The notes under the pieces: model-generated | What the model saw: the letters and a program-made list of their open reading frames with translations, nothing else | Databases searched by the model: none | What the model was told of the DNA's origin: nothing | Translations under genes and position numbers: made by a program | In this document: piece after piece, positions 1 through 7,134 of the stretch | How the letters are laid out: each line of letters starts with the position of its first letter | Numbering within the stretch: position 1 is the first letter of the stretch | NCBI RefSeq assembly: GCF_012163155.1 | Contig: NZ_JAAVUN010000005.1 | Location: 50,533-114,532 of the forward strand | Direction of reading: 5' to 3' | DNA length: 64,000 bases | Source of the DNA: Kocuria subflava | Lineage (GTDB): Bacteria; Actinomycetota; Actinomycetes; Actinomycetales; Micrococcaceae

Positions 1-67
1 CTATTTGGGCTCAACGGAGAGCGGCACGCAATGGCCGTGACCGGTGTGGATCTGGACCCTGTGCTCG

Positions 68-96
68 TTGCAGCAGGTGGGTCGGCTCTGGACAAT
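68..96 (+). promoter_or_regulatory. Candidate promoter of the MazE-like antitoxin
   Basis: TTGCAG (68-73) and GACAAT (91-96) are separated by 17 nt and lie about 40 nt upstream of the antitoxin start. This is a plausible sigma-70-type promoter seen by eye only. I see nothing else interpretable in the first 137 bases. Confidence 0.3.
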
Positions 97-137
97 GATG
101 CTTGGTGTTCGTACTCCTTACCTGTCACCATGTGGCC

Positions 138-344
138 ATGGCAGTCAGGGAACGTGTTCGAGAGGACCGTCACCGGATGCATGCACGCGGTTACCACCCG
201 GTGCAGATCTGGGTGCCCGATGTACGCAGCGAACAGTTCGCTCACGAGGCGGACCTTCAAGCAGCGGCGGTTGCGGACGCCAACCAGCGCAACGGACACC
301 AGAATTTCATCGAAGCTGTCTCGGTCGAGCAGGACCGGGAGTGA
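138..344 (+). CDS. MazE-like antitoxin (DUF3018 family), apparently orphan
   Basis: A 68-residue protein with the core HPVQIWVPDVRSEQF near residues 20-34 and an acidic end with NFIEAVS. This matches the DUF3018 / antitoxin MazE-like family, whose members repress their own operon and neutralise a MazF-type RNase encoded immediately downstream. I chose the ATG at 138 because the family begins just before the VRERV-type basic segment; no clear ribosome site is visible. The stop codon overlaps a GTG (GTGA) that opens only a ten-codon frame, so no intact toxin follows. The family call is well supported; the activity of this isolated copy is unknown. Confidence 0.65.
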   Translation: MAVRERVREDRHRMHARGYHPVQIWVPDVRSEQFAHEADLQAAAVADANQRNGHQNFIEAVSVEQDRE

Positions 345-373
345 AACTCGGCGTGGTCAGGCCATCGGGCTGA
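341..373 (+). pseudogene. Possible remnant of a MazF-type toxin start
   Basis: A GTG overlapping the antitoxin stop begins the frame VKLGVVRPSG and then stops. MazF toxins usually begin with a similar M-K-R-G-x-V stretch and are coupled by the same overlap, so this may be the stump of a deleted toxin. Ten residues are too few to prove homology. Confidence 0.2.
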
Positions 374-406
374 AGCCGCCGAACGTGGTCCTACGCACCG
401 CACAAC

Positions 407-1387
407 TCAGAACCGTGCGTTGCGCGGCTTCCGCTGGCAGCAGTTGCAGCGGAAGGACGAGCGGTTCATGAACTGCTCCCGCACAATCAACCCGTCCCGG
501 CCGGCGGCAGCACACCGCGGGCATGGATTGCCCGTCTGCCCGTAGGCGTTCAGGGACAGCGCAAAGTACCCGGACTCACCGTTCACGTTGACGTACAGGG
601 AGTCAAAGCTGGTGCCGCCCGCCTCCAACGCCCGGGTCATCACGTTTTGCACGGCCTCCAGCACCCGTCGGGTCTCGGTCCGGGTCAGGGTTTCCGTGGG
701 CCGGGCGTAGTGCAGCCGCGCCTCCCACAGGGCCTCGTCCACGTAGATGTTGCCGATCCCGGACACCAATCCCTGGTCCAGCAGCGCCCGTTTGATACCG
801 GTTCTACGACGACGCAGGCGATCGTGCACGGCGTCGATGTCAAAGGCCGGATCCAACGGATCGCGGGCAATATGAGCGGCGTGCTGCGGGATCAAGGCGT
901 CCCCACGCAGCCCGCGGCCCGCTGCAGCCCCATCCGCGGTGGGAACCAGGTCGTCGATGAACAACCCACCAAAAATCCGCTGGTCCACAAACCGCAGTTC
1001 GGTCGGCAACTGATCGCCAGGATTCTCGGGGTCCGAGGCTTCGGACAGGGTCAGGCGGATGCGCAGGTGCCGGTCATCCGGCAATCCCGCGTCCTTGATG
1101 AGCATCTGCCCTGACATCCCCAGATGGGCCATGAGCGCCAGAGTGGGAGAATCGCCGGACCCCATAGAGTCAGTCTCCGGTGCACCCAACGGCATCCACA
1201 GAAACTTTCCGCGCCGCACCACGTCCAACACGCGGCACCCGGCCAGATCCTGGACAAAAGCCTCAGGGCCGTCCGTGTGGCGGCGTACCGAGCGAGCTTC
1301 CAACACCTGGACATCCTCAATCACCCGGCCGGCAACCCATTGGGCCAGGCCTCTGCGGACCACTTCCGCTTCAGGCAGTTCCGGCAC
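407..1387 (-). CDS. mutM: Formamidopyrimidine-DNA glycosylase (Fpg/MutM)
   Basis: Bifunctional glycosylase/AP lyase that removes 8-oxoguanine and formamidopyrimidines from DNA. The mature N-terminus PELPE supplies the catalytic proline and glutamate, Lys61 sits in RRGKFLW, the helix-two-turn-helix is around residues 203-220 ([15 protein letters not shown]), and a C-terminal zinc finger runs from CPRC (about 289) to CNCC (about 318). The length of 326 is slightly above the usual 270-290. It starts 3 nt after rnc and is the last gene of the DUF177-rpmF-rnc-mutM unit. In related genomes smc commonly follows, but here the antitoxin fragment does. Confidence 0.95.
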   Translation of the reverse strand: MPELPEAEVVRRGLAQWVAGRVIEDVQVLEARSVRRHTDGPEAFVQDLAGCRVLDVVRRGKFLWMPLGAPETDSMGSGDSPTLALMAHLGMSGQMLIKDAGLPDDRHLRIRLTLSEASDPENPGDQLPTELRFVDQRIFGGLFIDDLVPTADGAAAGRGLRGDALIPQHAAHIARDPLDPAFDIDAVHDRLRRRRTGIKRALLDQGLVSGIGNIYVDEALWEARLHYARPTETLTRTETRRVLEAVQNVMTRALEAGGTSFDSLYVNVNGESGYFALSLNAYGQTGNPCPRCAAAGRDGLIVREQFMNRSSFRCNCCQRKPRNARF

Positions 1388-1390
1388 GGG

Positions 1391-2227
1391 TCACCCTTGA
1401 GAGTCTCCGGTGGAGGGCGCGCCGGTTCCGCGTCGGGCTCGCCGGGAGGTCTTACGCGCAGAAGGAGCCGCGGTTTCAGATGCCTGCTCGGACCGAACCG
1501 GCGCGGATTCAGTGTCCGGGATGGGACACCCGTGGCCATCCGTCAACGTGGTACCCGTCAGATTGAGGTAGGCGGCAGCAGCAGCTCTCCGCTCAGCTTC
1601 TTTCTTGGACGTGCCCTCGCCGGTTCCGGCGTCGTCGTCGCCGATCACGCACGTGGCCACAAAGGCGCGGTTGTGATCAGGACCGGTGCCCACCACGGCA
1701 TAGTGGACCAAACCCAGCTGCCGCATGGCCGCCAGCTCCTGGATCTCGGTCTTCCAGTCCCGGCCTTCGTGGATCACAAAGTCGTCTTCCAGCAGCGGCA
1801 CGATCATCCCCAGCACAAAACGGCGGGCCCGCTCGATCCCGTGGGTCAGGTAGACGGCACCGATGATCGATTCCATGGTGTCGGCAAGGATGGAGGCTTT
1901 GTCGTGCCCGTCCGTGCGAACCTCACCCTTGCCCAGACGGATGAAGGACCCCAGCTCCAGGCCTCGCGCCAACTGCGCCAGGGTGCGGGTGGAGACCACG
2001 GAAGCCCGGATCTTGGCCAGCTCTCCTTCGGTGCGCTCCGGGTACCGCCGGTAGATCTCATCCGTCACGGACAAACCGAGCACGGAATCCCCCAGGAACT
2101 CCAGGCGTTCGTTGTGCACCGTCCCCGGATGCTCGTAGGCGTAGGAACGGTGTGTCAGGGCAATGAGAAGCGTCTCGGCATCGATGTCGACGCCGAGACG
2201 CTTCTCAAGATCCTGAAATTCGTTCAC
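1391..2227 (-). CDS. rnc: Ribonuclease III
   Basis: Double-strand-specific endoribonuclease that processes rRNA precursors and structured mRNAs. The signature NERLEFLGD lies at residues 39-47 with the downstream acidic metal ligands present. A double-stranded RNA-binding domain occupies about residues 158-228 (DWKTEIQELAA to SKKEAERRAAAAAYLNL). A C-terminal tail of about 50 residues rich in Ser, Pro, Arg and Thr is extra compared with the 220-230-residue enzymes and looks disordered. It lies 5 nt downstream of rpmF in the same transcription unit. Confidence 0.95.
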   Translation of the reverse strand: MNEFQDLEKRLGVDIDAETLLIALTHRSYAYEHPGTVHNERLEFLGDSVLGLSVTDEIYRRYPERTEGELAKIRASVVSTRTLAQLARGLELGSFIRLGKGEVRTDGHDKASILADTMESIIGAVYLTHGIERARRFVLGMIVPLLEDDFVIHEGRDWKTEIQELAAMRQLGLVHYAVVGTGPDHNRAFVATCVIGDDDAGTGEGTSKKEAERRAAAAAYLNLTGTTLTDGHGCPIPDTESAPVRSEQASETAAPSARKTSRRARRGTGAPSTGDSQG

Positions 2228-2232
2228 CGTTT

Positions 2233-2436
2233 TCAGGCGTCAGCTACCTTGCGGCCCTTGTACTCGTAGTACAGGGCGGTGCCGGCGGAATCGGTGACCA
2301 GCTTGGCCTGGTGCGGCAGGCTGTAAACGGTCTTGCCGTTTTCAACCGAACGGACCAGCTTGGGAGCCTTTGCCTTCCACTGTGAACGGCGCATGCGAGT
2401 GTTTGCACGCGAGAGCTTCCTCTTGGGAACAGCCAC
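2233..2436 (-). CDS. rpmF: 50S ribosomal protein L32 (zinc-free form)
   Basis: A 67-residue basic protein beginning [17 protein letters not shown], the L32 signature, and ending in [10 protein letters not shown]. The zinc-finger cysteines of C+ L32 proteins are absent, so this is the C-minus type. It begins 2 nt after the DUF177 gene, the usual actinobacterial arrangement linking 23S rRNA accumulation protein and L32. Confidence 0.95.
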   Translation of the reverse strand: MAVPKRKLSRANTRMRRSQWKAKAPKLVRSVENGKTVYSLPHQAKLVTDSAGTALYYEYKGRKVADA

Positions 2437-2438
2437 TG

Positions 2439-3029
2439 CTATCTCTCTTCTCTCGTGGTGTCGTGATCCTCACCGAACAGCCCCTCCAGGGCGCTCCAGC
2501 GCGGATCGAGCACTTCGTGTTGATGACCCGGGTTCTCATCCAGCCGCACACCGCATTGGGCGCACAAACCTTCACAGCTGACCCGGCACACCGGTTGGAA
2601 CTGCAGCTTGGTGATCGCTGCGTCCCGAAGCATGGGTTCCAGGTCGATGGACTCGTCCTGGACTTCGTACATGTCGTCGGCCTCGTCGTCGTCCTCCGAA
2701 ACTTCGGAAGGGGCGTCGAACAGGAAGAGTTCCTGCACTTCAACCACCAAGTGATCGGTGATCGGGTCAAGGCATCGACTGCACTGGCCTTCAAGGCTAA
2801 TGGTCACGTCCCCGGAAACCAGGATTCCGTCATGGACGGATTCGAGTCTCAGATCGCAAACCATGTCGGAGCCTTCGGGGGCCCCGATCAGTGCGTTGCC
2901 GAAATCGCTCGGCGCGGGCACTGTCTCCTGCCAGGTGCGCATGGTTCCCGGACGGTGTTCCAAATCCCTGACGTTGATGGTCAAGGGTGTTGGGGTCGCG
3001 CGTACGATGATGAGCTCCTGTAGGTCCAA
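2439..3029 (-). CDS. DUF177 (YceD) family protein
   Basis: A 196-residue protein of the YceD/DUF177 family, implicated in 23S rRNA accumulation and almost always encoded directly upstream of rpmF. The middle carries CSRCL and a second cysteine cluster CEGLCAQCG near residue 160, with the conserved [12 protein letters not shown] at the C-terminus. The start is a TTG; a promoter at 3042-3071 would put the transcript start only about 6 nt upstream, so I kept it. It heads the DUF177-rpmF-rnc-mutM unit. The start is uncertain. Confidence 0.85.
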   Translation of the reverse strand: MDLQELIIVRATPTPLTINVRDLEHRPGTMRTWQETVPAPSDFGNALIGAPEGSDMVCDLRLESVHDGILVSGDVTISLEGQCSRCLDPITDHLVVEVQELFLFDAPSEVSEDDDEADDMYEVQDESIDLEPMLRDAAITKLQFQPVCRVSCEGLCAQCGVRLDENPGHQHEVLDPRWSALEGLFGEDHDTTREER

Positions 3030-3041
3030 TACCAGCCGCCC

Positions 3042-3071
3042 ATCTTACTCGGTTGTCCTCTCATGGCTCAA
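3042..3071 (-). promoter_or_regulatory. Promoter of DUF177-rpmF-rnc-mutM
   Basis: On the minus strand TTGAGC (3071-3066) and TAAGAT (3047-3042) are separated by 18 nt, giving a predicted transcript start near 3035 just upstream of the TTG start of the DUF177 gene. The 3030-3125 gap holds nothing else I can name. Confidence 0.55.
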
Positions 3072-3125
3072 CCGTCAGCGTGCGGCGTGGCGAATCTCTC
3101 CTCCGGCAGGTGGCCAGCCCTGCCC

Positions 3126-3611
3126 TCACCGCGCTTTCAAGGCCGCCAGAACCGGTGCGGGCACAAATGCCTCCACGTCCCCACCCAGAGCGTGAACCTC
3201 TTTGACCAAGCTGGAGGAGATGTGCAGCAACTCCGGATTGGCGGGCAGGAACACGGTTTCCACCTGCGTCAGCGCACGGTTCATGGCCGCCATGGGCAGT
3301 TCGTAGTCGTAATCCTGCCCGGAGCGGAGGCCCTTGACCAACGCCACAGCACCCCGGTCCGCCGCATACCGTGCCAGAAGCCCCTGCTCCAGAGGTTCGA
3401 CGACGACGCCGCTGATCCCCTCCAAGGACGCCTCCGCCAACTCGAGCCGCTGAGATCGGTCAAGAAAATACGTCTTCTTGGGGTTGTCACTGACAGCCAC
3501 CACAACTTCTTGGAACAGCATGGCCGCGCGGCGAATGATCTCCACGTGCCCACGATGGATGGGGTCGAAGGAGCCGGGGCAGATGGCGCGGCGGATGTGG
3601 TTCTGGGTCAT
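3126..3611 (-). CDS. coaD: Phosphopantetheine adenylyltransferase
   Basis: Transfers AMP from ATP to 4'-phosphopantetheine, the penultimate step of coenzyme A synthesis, in the cytoplasm. The nucleotidyltransferase motifs are clear: CPGSFDPIHRGH at residues 11-22 with the HxGH ATP-binding site, and LLHISSSLVKEV near the end. From the ATG at 3611 the protein is 161 residues, the normal CoaD length; an in-frame TTG nine bases upstream is less likely. coaD is commonly next to rsmD, but here two unrelated genes lie between. Confidence 0.93.
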   Translation of the reverse strand: MTQNHIRRAICPGSFDPIHRGHVEIIRRAAMLFQEVVVAVSDNPKKTYFLDRSQRLELAEASLEGISGVVVEPLEQGLLARYAADRGAVALVKGLRSGQDYDYELPMAAMNRALTQVETVFLPANPELLHISSSLVKEVHALGGDVEAFVPAPVLAALKAR

Positions 3612-3672
3612 GGTGCTCAACGCTAGCGTGCTGCAGCATGACGTGGTGGGCAGAGTTCATAGACTCGGGCAC

Positions 3673-4989
3673 ATGAACGCAGCCCACCAGAGCCCCGCCA
3701 CCCTAATCGATACTCACCCTCCTGCCGAGCAGTCGGGACCTGCCGCACCGTGGAGGGCCATGGCAGCTGGTGGTGGCCTGTTGGATGCCTGCGGAGGATT
3801 CCGCTCCACCATTTTTGACGAAACTTCTGCGTTGGCTGCCCGCCATGAAGCCATCAACCTGGGGCAGGGATTCCCGGATCAGGACGGCCCCGCCCACATG
3901 GTGGCTGCTGCGCACCGCGCCCTTGATGCGGGCCTGAATCAGTACACGCCCGCTGTGGGATCCCCGCGCCTGCGCAAGGCCATTGCTGATCAGCAGGAAC
4001 GAACCCAGGGACGCATTCTGGATCCCGAAACGCAGGTGCTGGTCACGGTGGGAGCCGCAGAAGGCCTCACGGCCGCCCTGCTCTCCGTGGTGCGCGCCGG
4101 TGATGACGTGGTGGTGCTGGAGCCCTATTACGACCTCTATGCGGCCGTGGTCTCCTTCATCGGCGCCACCCTGCGAACCATCCCCTTGCGCCCACCGCAC
4201 TTCCGCCCGGAAGCCCAGGACATTCACAACGCCTTCAGTTCCCGCGCTACAGCGGTGTTGCTCAATGACCCGCACAATCCCACCGGTACGGTCCTGGCCC
4301 CCGACGACGCCCGGTTGATCGCGCAGCTGGCCGTGGAACACGACGCCGTGATCATCACGGACGAGGTCTACGAACACCTGCGCTTTGTGGGCAACCACGT
4401 GTCAGTGGCGGCCACGAACAACCGTTCTCTCTTGGGCAGCGAACCCGCAGATCTGACGTTGGCCCACCAGGTTGCCGAACGAACGCTCGTGGTCTCATCG
4501 GCCTCCAAGACCCTGCGTGCCACGGGGTGGCGCATCGGTTGGGTGACCGGACCTGGGCACTTGATCATCGGTGTGCGGGCGGTCAAGACCTATCTGACCC
4601 ACTCCCCTGCAGCCCCGTTGCAGGACGCTGTGGCGGCCGGGCTGGAGGACAGCTGCCAATGGGTCCGTGATCTTGCCACCGAGCAGGGTGAACGCTCCCG
4701 GATGGTGGCTGAAACTCTGCATGAGCTGGGCCTGAGCGTGGCCGAACCATGCGGGTCCTACTACGTGGTGGCCGACTACTCCCCGCTGTACCAGCGCTGG
4801 GGTGTCTCAGACAGCACAGAACTCGCGGCGGCGTTGATCGAGAGGGCCGGTGTGGCTCTGTTGCCGATCTCAGCTTTTGCCTCCCCGGTCAACGCCGGGC
4901 TCTACGACGGCTGGATGCGCGTTGCCGCCTGCAAGCAGACCGCCACCTTGGAGCAGGCCATGCAGCGATTGCGCAAACACCTGCAGTGA
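3673..4989 (+). CDS. Class I/II pyridoxal-phosphate aminotransferase
   Basis: Fold-type I aminotransferase of 438 residues. It has the substrate-region NLGQGFPDQDGP (about 60-71), NDPHNPTGTV, DEVYEHL and the PLP lysine in SSASKTLRATGWRIGW (about 279). It is closest in appearance to the kynurenine/methionine aminotransferase and DapC-like group; the substrate cannot be read from sequence. The ATG at 3673 is favoured because TAGACT (3660-3665) lies 7 nt upstream, which predicts a leaderless mRNA; an internal ATG at 3760 is the alternative. It is divergent from coaD and ends 7 nt from the convergent UDP-glucose dehydrogenase gene. Confidence 0.85.
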   Translation: MNAAHQSPATLIDTHPPAEQSGPAAPWRAMAAGGGLLDACGGFRSTIFDETSALAARHEAINLGQGFPDQDGPAHMVAAAHRALDAGLNQYTPAVGSPRLRKAIADQQERTQGRILDPETQVLVTVGAAEGLTAALLSVVRAGDDVVVLEPYYDLYAAVVSFIGATLRTIPLRPPHFRPEAQDIHNAFSSRATAVLLNDPHNPTGTVLAPDDARLIAQLAVEHDAVIITDEVYEHLRFVGNHVSVAATNNRSLLGSEPADLTLAHQVAERTLVVSSASKTLRATGWRIGWVTGPGHLIIGVRAVKTYLTHSPAAPLQDAVAAGLEDSCQWVRDLATEQGERSRMVAETLHELGLSVAEPCGSYYVVADYSPLYQRWGVSDSTELAAALIERAGVALLPISAFASPVNAGLYDGWMRVAACKQTATLEQAMQRLRKHLQ

Positions 4990-4996
4990 GACACCC

Positions 4997-6358
4997 TCAG
5001 CCCTTGCGCCCCAACGCCCGATAGGTCCAGCCCTGCTCCTGCCATTGCTGCGGGTCCAGGACGTTGCGGCCATCCAGGATCTGGCGTGACTTCACCAGGG
5101 GCGCCAGCTGCTGCGGCGTCATGGAACGGAACTCCTCCCATTCGGTCAGCAGCACCACCACTTCCGCCCGGGCCACCGCCTGCGGCAAGGAATCCACGTA
5201 ATCCACGCGCGGGTAGCGTTTGGCGGCATTCGCGTTGGCTTTGGGGTCATAGACGTGCACATCCGCGCCGATGGAATGCAGCCGGGCAGCGATGTCCAGG
5301 GCCGGTGAGTCCCGGACGTCGTCGGACTCGGGTTTGAAGGCCGCACCCAGCACCGCCACCTGTTTGCCCATCACCGAACCACCCAGCATGTCCGTGACCA
5401 CCCCCACCGTGTGGTCGCGGCGGCGGATGTTGATGTCATCGATTTCCACCAGGAAGCGCACCGACTGGTCCAACCCCAGTTCAGAAGCCCGAGCGCGCAG
5501 GGCACGGATGTCCTTGGGCAGGCAGCCTCCACCAAAACCCACGCCGGCATTGAGAAACTTCCGGCCGATGCGGTCATCCATCCCAATGGCATCGGCCAGC
5601 GTGCGGATGTCCCCACCCACCGCCTCTGTGAGCTCGGACAGGGAATTGATGAAGCTGATCTTGGTGGCCAGGAACGAGTTGGCGGCCACCTTGACCAGCT
5701 CAGCGGTCTCGTAATCGGTGATGATCAGCGGAATCTGAGCCTCAAGCTGCTGGGCGTAAACCTCACGCATGACCGCCTCCAGCCGTTGATCGTCAGAGGG
5801 ATCGGCAGCGGCGTCGTCGTGGTGTGCTCCGTGACCCGGCAGTCCAAGGACCATGCGGTCCGGGCGCAACGTGTCCTCCACTCCGTGTCCCTCTCTGAGG
5901 AACTCCGGGTTCCAGACCAGGTCCACCTGAACCCCGGCCGGTGCGTTCTGGCGGGCCAGCTCACGGAGCCGACGAGCAGAGCCCACAGGAACGGTGGATT
6001 TGCCCACGATCACGGCATCGCGCTGGGCATGGCGCGCGATCGAGGCGACCGCCGAGTCCACGTAGCTCATGTCAGCGGCATAGGAACCGGGGCGCTGTGG
6101 TGTTCCAACCCCCACAAAGTGGACGTCACCAAAGGCACCAGCCTCTGCATAATCACTGGTGAATCGCAGGCGCCCGGAATTCACGTGCTTCTTGAGCAGC
6201 TCCGCCAATCCGGGTTCGTGAAACGGCAGAACGCCCGCGGAAAGCGCCTCCACCTTGGAAGGATCCACGTCCAGGCCCAGGACCTCAAAGCCCATCTCCG
6301 CCATGGAGGCAGCGTGGGTTGCGCCCAGGTAACCGGTGCCCAGAACCGTGATCTTCAT
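4997..6358 (-). CDS. UDP-glucose 6-dehydrogenase
   Basis: Oxidises UDP-glucose to UDP-glucuronate with NAD, supplying cell-surface polysaccharides. The N-terminal Rossmann motif is MKITVLGTGYLGATH, the catalytic cysteine lies in GFGGGCLPKDIRAL (about 277), and the C-terminal UDP-binding domain contains GAAFKPESDDVRDSPAL. At 453 residues it is full length. AGGAGG lies 7 nt before the ATG. There are no glycosyltransferases nearby, so the user of the product is not visible here. The gene tail nearly touches the aminotransferase, with no terminator between. Confidence 0.92.
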   Translation of the reverse strand: MKITVLGTGYLGATHAASMAEMGFEVLGLDVDPSKVEALSAGVLPFHEPGLAELLKKHVNSGRLRFTSDYAEAGAFGDVHFVGVGTPQRPGSYAADMSYVDSAVASIARHAQRDAVIVGKSTVPVGSARRLRELARQNAPAGVQVDLVWNPEFLREGHGVEDTLRPDRMVLGLPGHGAHHDDAAADPSDDQRLEAVMREVYAQQLEAQIPLIITDYETAELVKVAANSFLATKISFINSLSELTEAVGGDIRTLADAIGMDDRIGRKFLNAGVGFGGGCLPKDIRALRARASELGLDQSVRFLVEIDDINIRRRDHTVGVVTDMLGGSVMGKQVAVLGAAFKPESDDVRDSPALDIAARLHSIGADVHVYDPKANANAAKRYPRVDYVDSLPQAVARAEVVVLLTEWEEFRSMTPQQLAPLVKSRQILDGRNVLDPQQWQEQGWTYRALGRKG

Positions 6359-6507
6359 GCCGTGTTCCTCCTAGAACGCACGCAGCGTTGTGGGTGACAC
6401 AACCGGGGTTCTCCGCGGTTGTTAGCTCGGTGACCACCTTGCACCGCGCACATGAACCGCGGATGAAAAGGCCACGACCTCAATACGCTCCCCCACTCCA
6501 GTTGTCT

Positions 6508-6526
6508 GTGCTCTGGCGCAGAGCAT
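6508..6526 (-). terminator. Weak hairpin downstream of rsmD
   Basis: TGCTCTG and CAGAGCA form a 7-bp stem around a 3-nt loop in the 194-bp gap between rsmD and ugd. There is no T-tract, so a terminator role is only possible. The rest of the gap shows no gene. Confidence 0.3.
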
Positions 6527-6552
6527 CCGGGGGTCATCCCGCCTGGCGATGA

Positions 6553-7134
6553 TCAGTCCGTCACAGATTCCGCGTGCACTTCTTCTGCGAACCACAGAGT
6601 GGTTTCGCCGTGTTTGGAGGATTCCAGCAGGTGTAGTCCCTGCGGCCACGTGGGCTGCGGCGAGCGCGTGGAACGTTCCACCATGATCACTGCCCCTGGC
6701 CCCAGTCGCCCCACCAGGGGTTCCAGGAATGCTGTGACCTCATGCTCCGGGAGCGGGTACGGGGGGTCGGCCAGCACCAGGTCCCAGGGCCCATGATGGG
6801 CGCTCAGGTAGGTGGCCACGCTGCCGCGGTGTGCCACGACCTTCTCCGATCCCACCGCGGAGTTGAGCATCCGAGCATTGGCCTGGGCCACCTTCAAGGC
6901 CTTGGAGTCACGCTCCACCAGATCCACATGCGCAGCCCCCCGGCTGGCTGCCTCACAGCCCAGCGCGCCGGATCCTGCAAAGAGGTCCAGAACACGGGCA
7001 TCCGTCAGCATCCCCCAAGCCTCCAGCCGGGAGAACAGTGATTCCTTGACCCTGTCTGTGGTGGGCCTGGTGCCGGTTCCGGGTACGGAGGTCAACCGCA
7101 GGCCACCAGCTGCTCCTGCAATGATTCGGCTCAT
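6553..7134 (-). CDS. rsmD: 16S rRNA (guanine-966-N2)-methyltransferase
   Basis: SAM-dependent methyltransferase of 30S assembly. It begins MSRIIAGAAGGLRL, the family hallmark, has the SAM site VLDLFAGSGALGCEA (about 47-61) and the catalytic LADPPYP (about 120). The 193-residue length is typical. Its start codon overlaps the recG stop by one base, so translation is probably coupled. Confidence 0.93.
   Translation of the reverse strand: MSRIIAGAAGGLRLTSVPGTGTRPTTDRVKESLFSRLEAWGMLTDARVLDLFAGSGALGCEAASRGAAHVDLVERDSKALKVAQANARMLNSAVGSEKVVAHRGSVATYLSAHHGPWDLVLADPPYPLPEHEVTAFLEPLVGRLGPGAVIMVERSTRSPQPTWPQGLHLLESSKHGETTLWFAEEVHAESVTD

Noticed and set aside
1124..2269. Long plus-strand frame opposite mutM and rnc
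   Set aside because: The minus strand carries clear MutM and RNase III motifs. The plus frame has no recognisable domain and is a GC-skew shadow.
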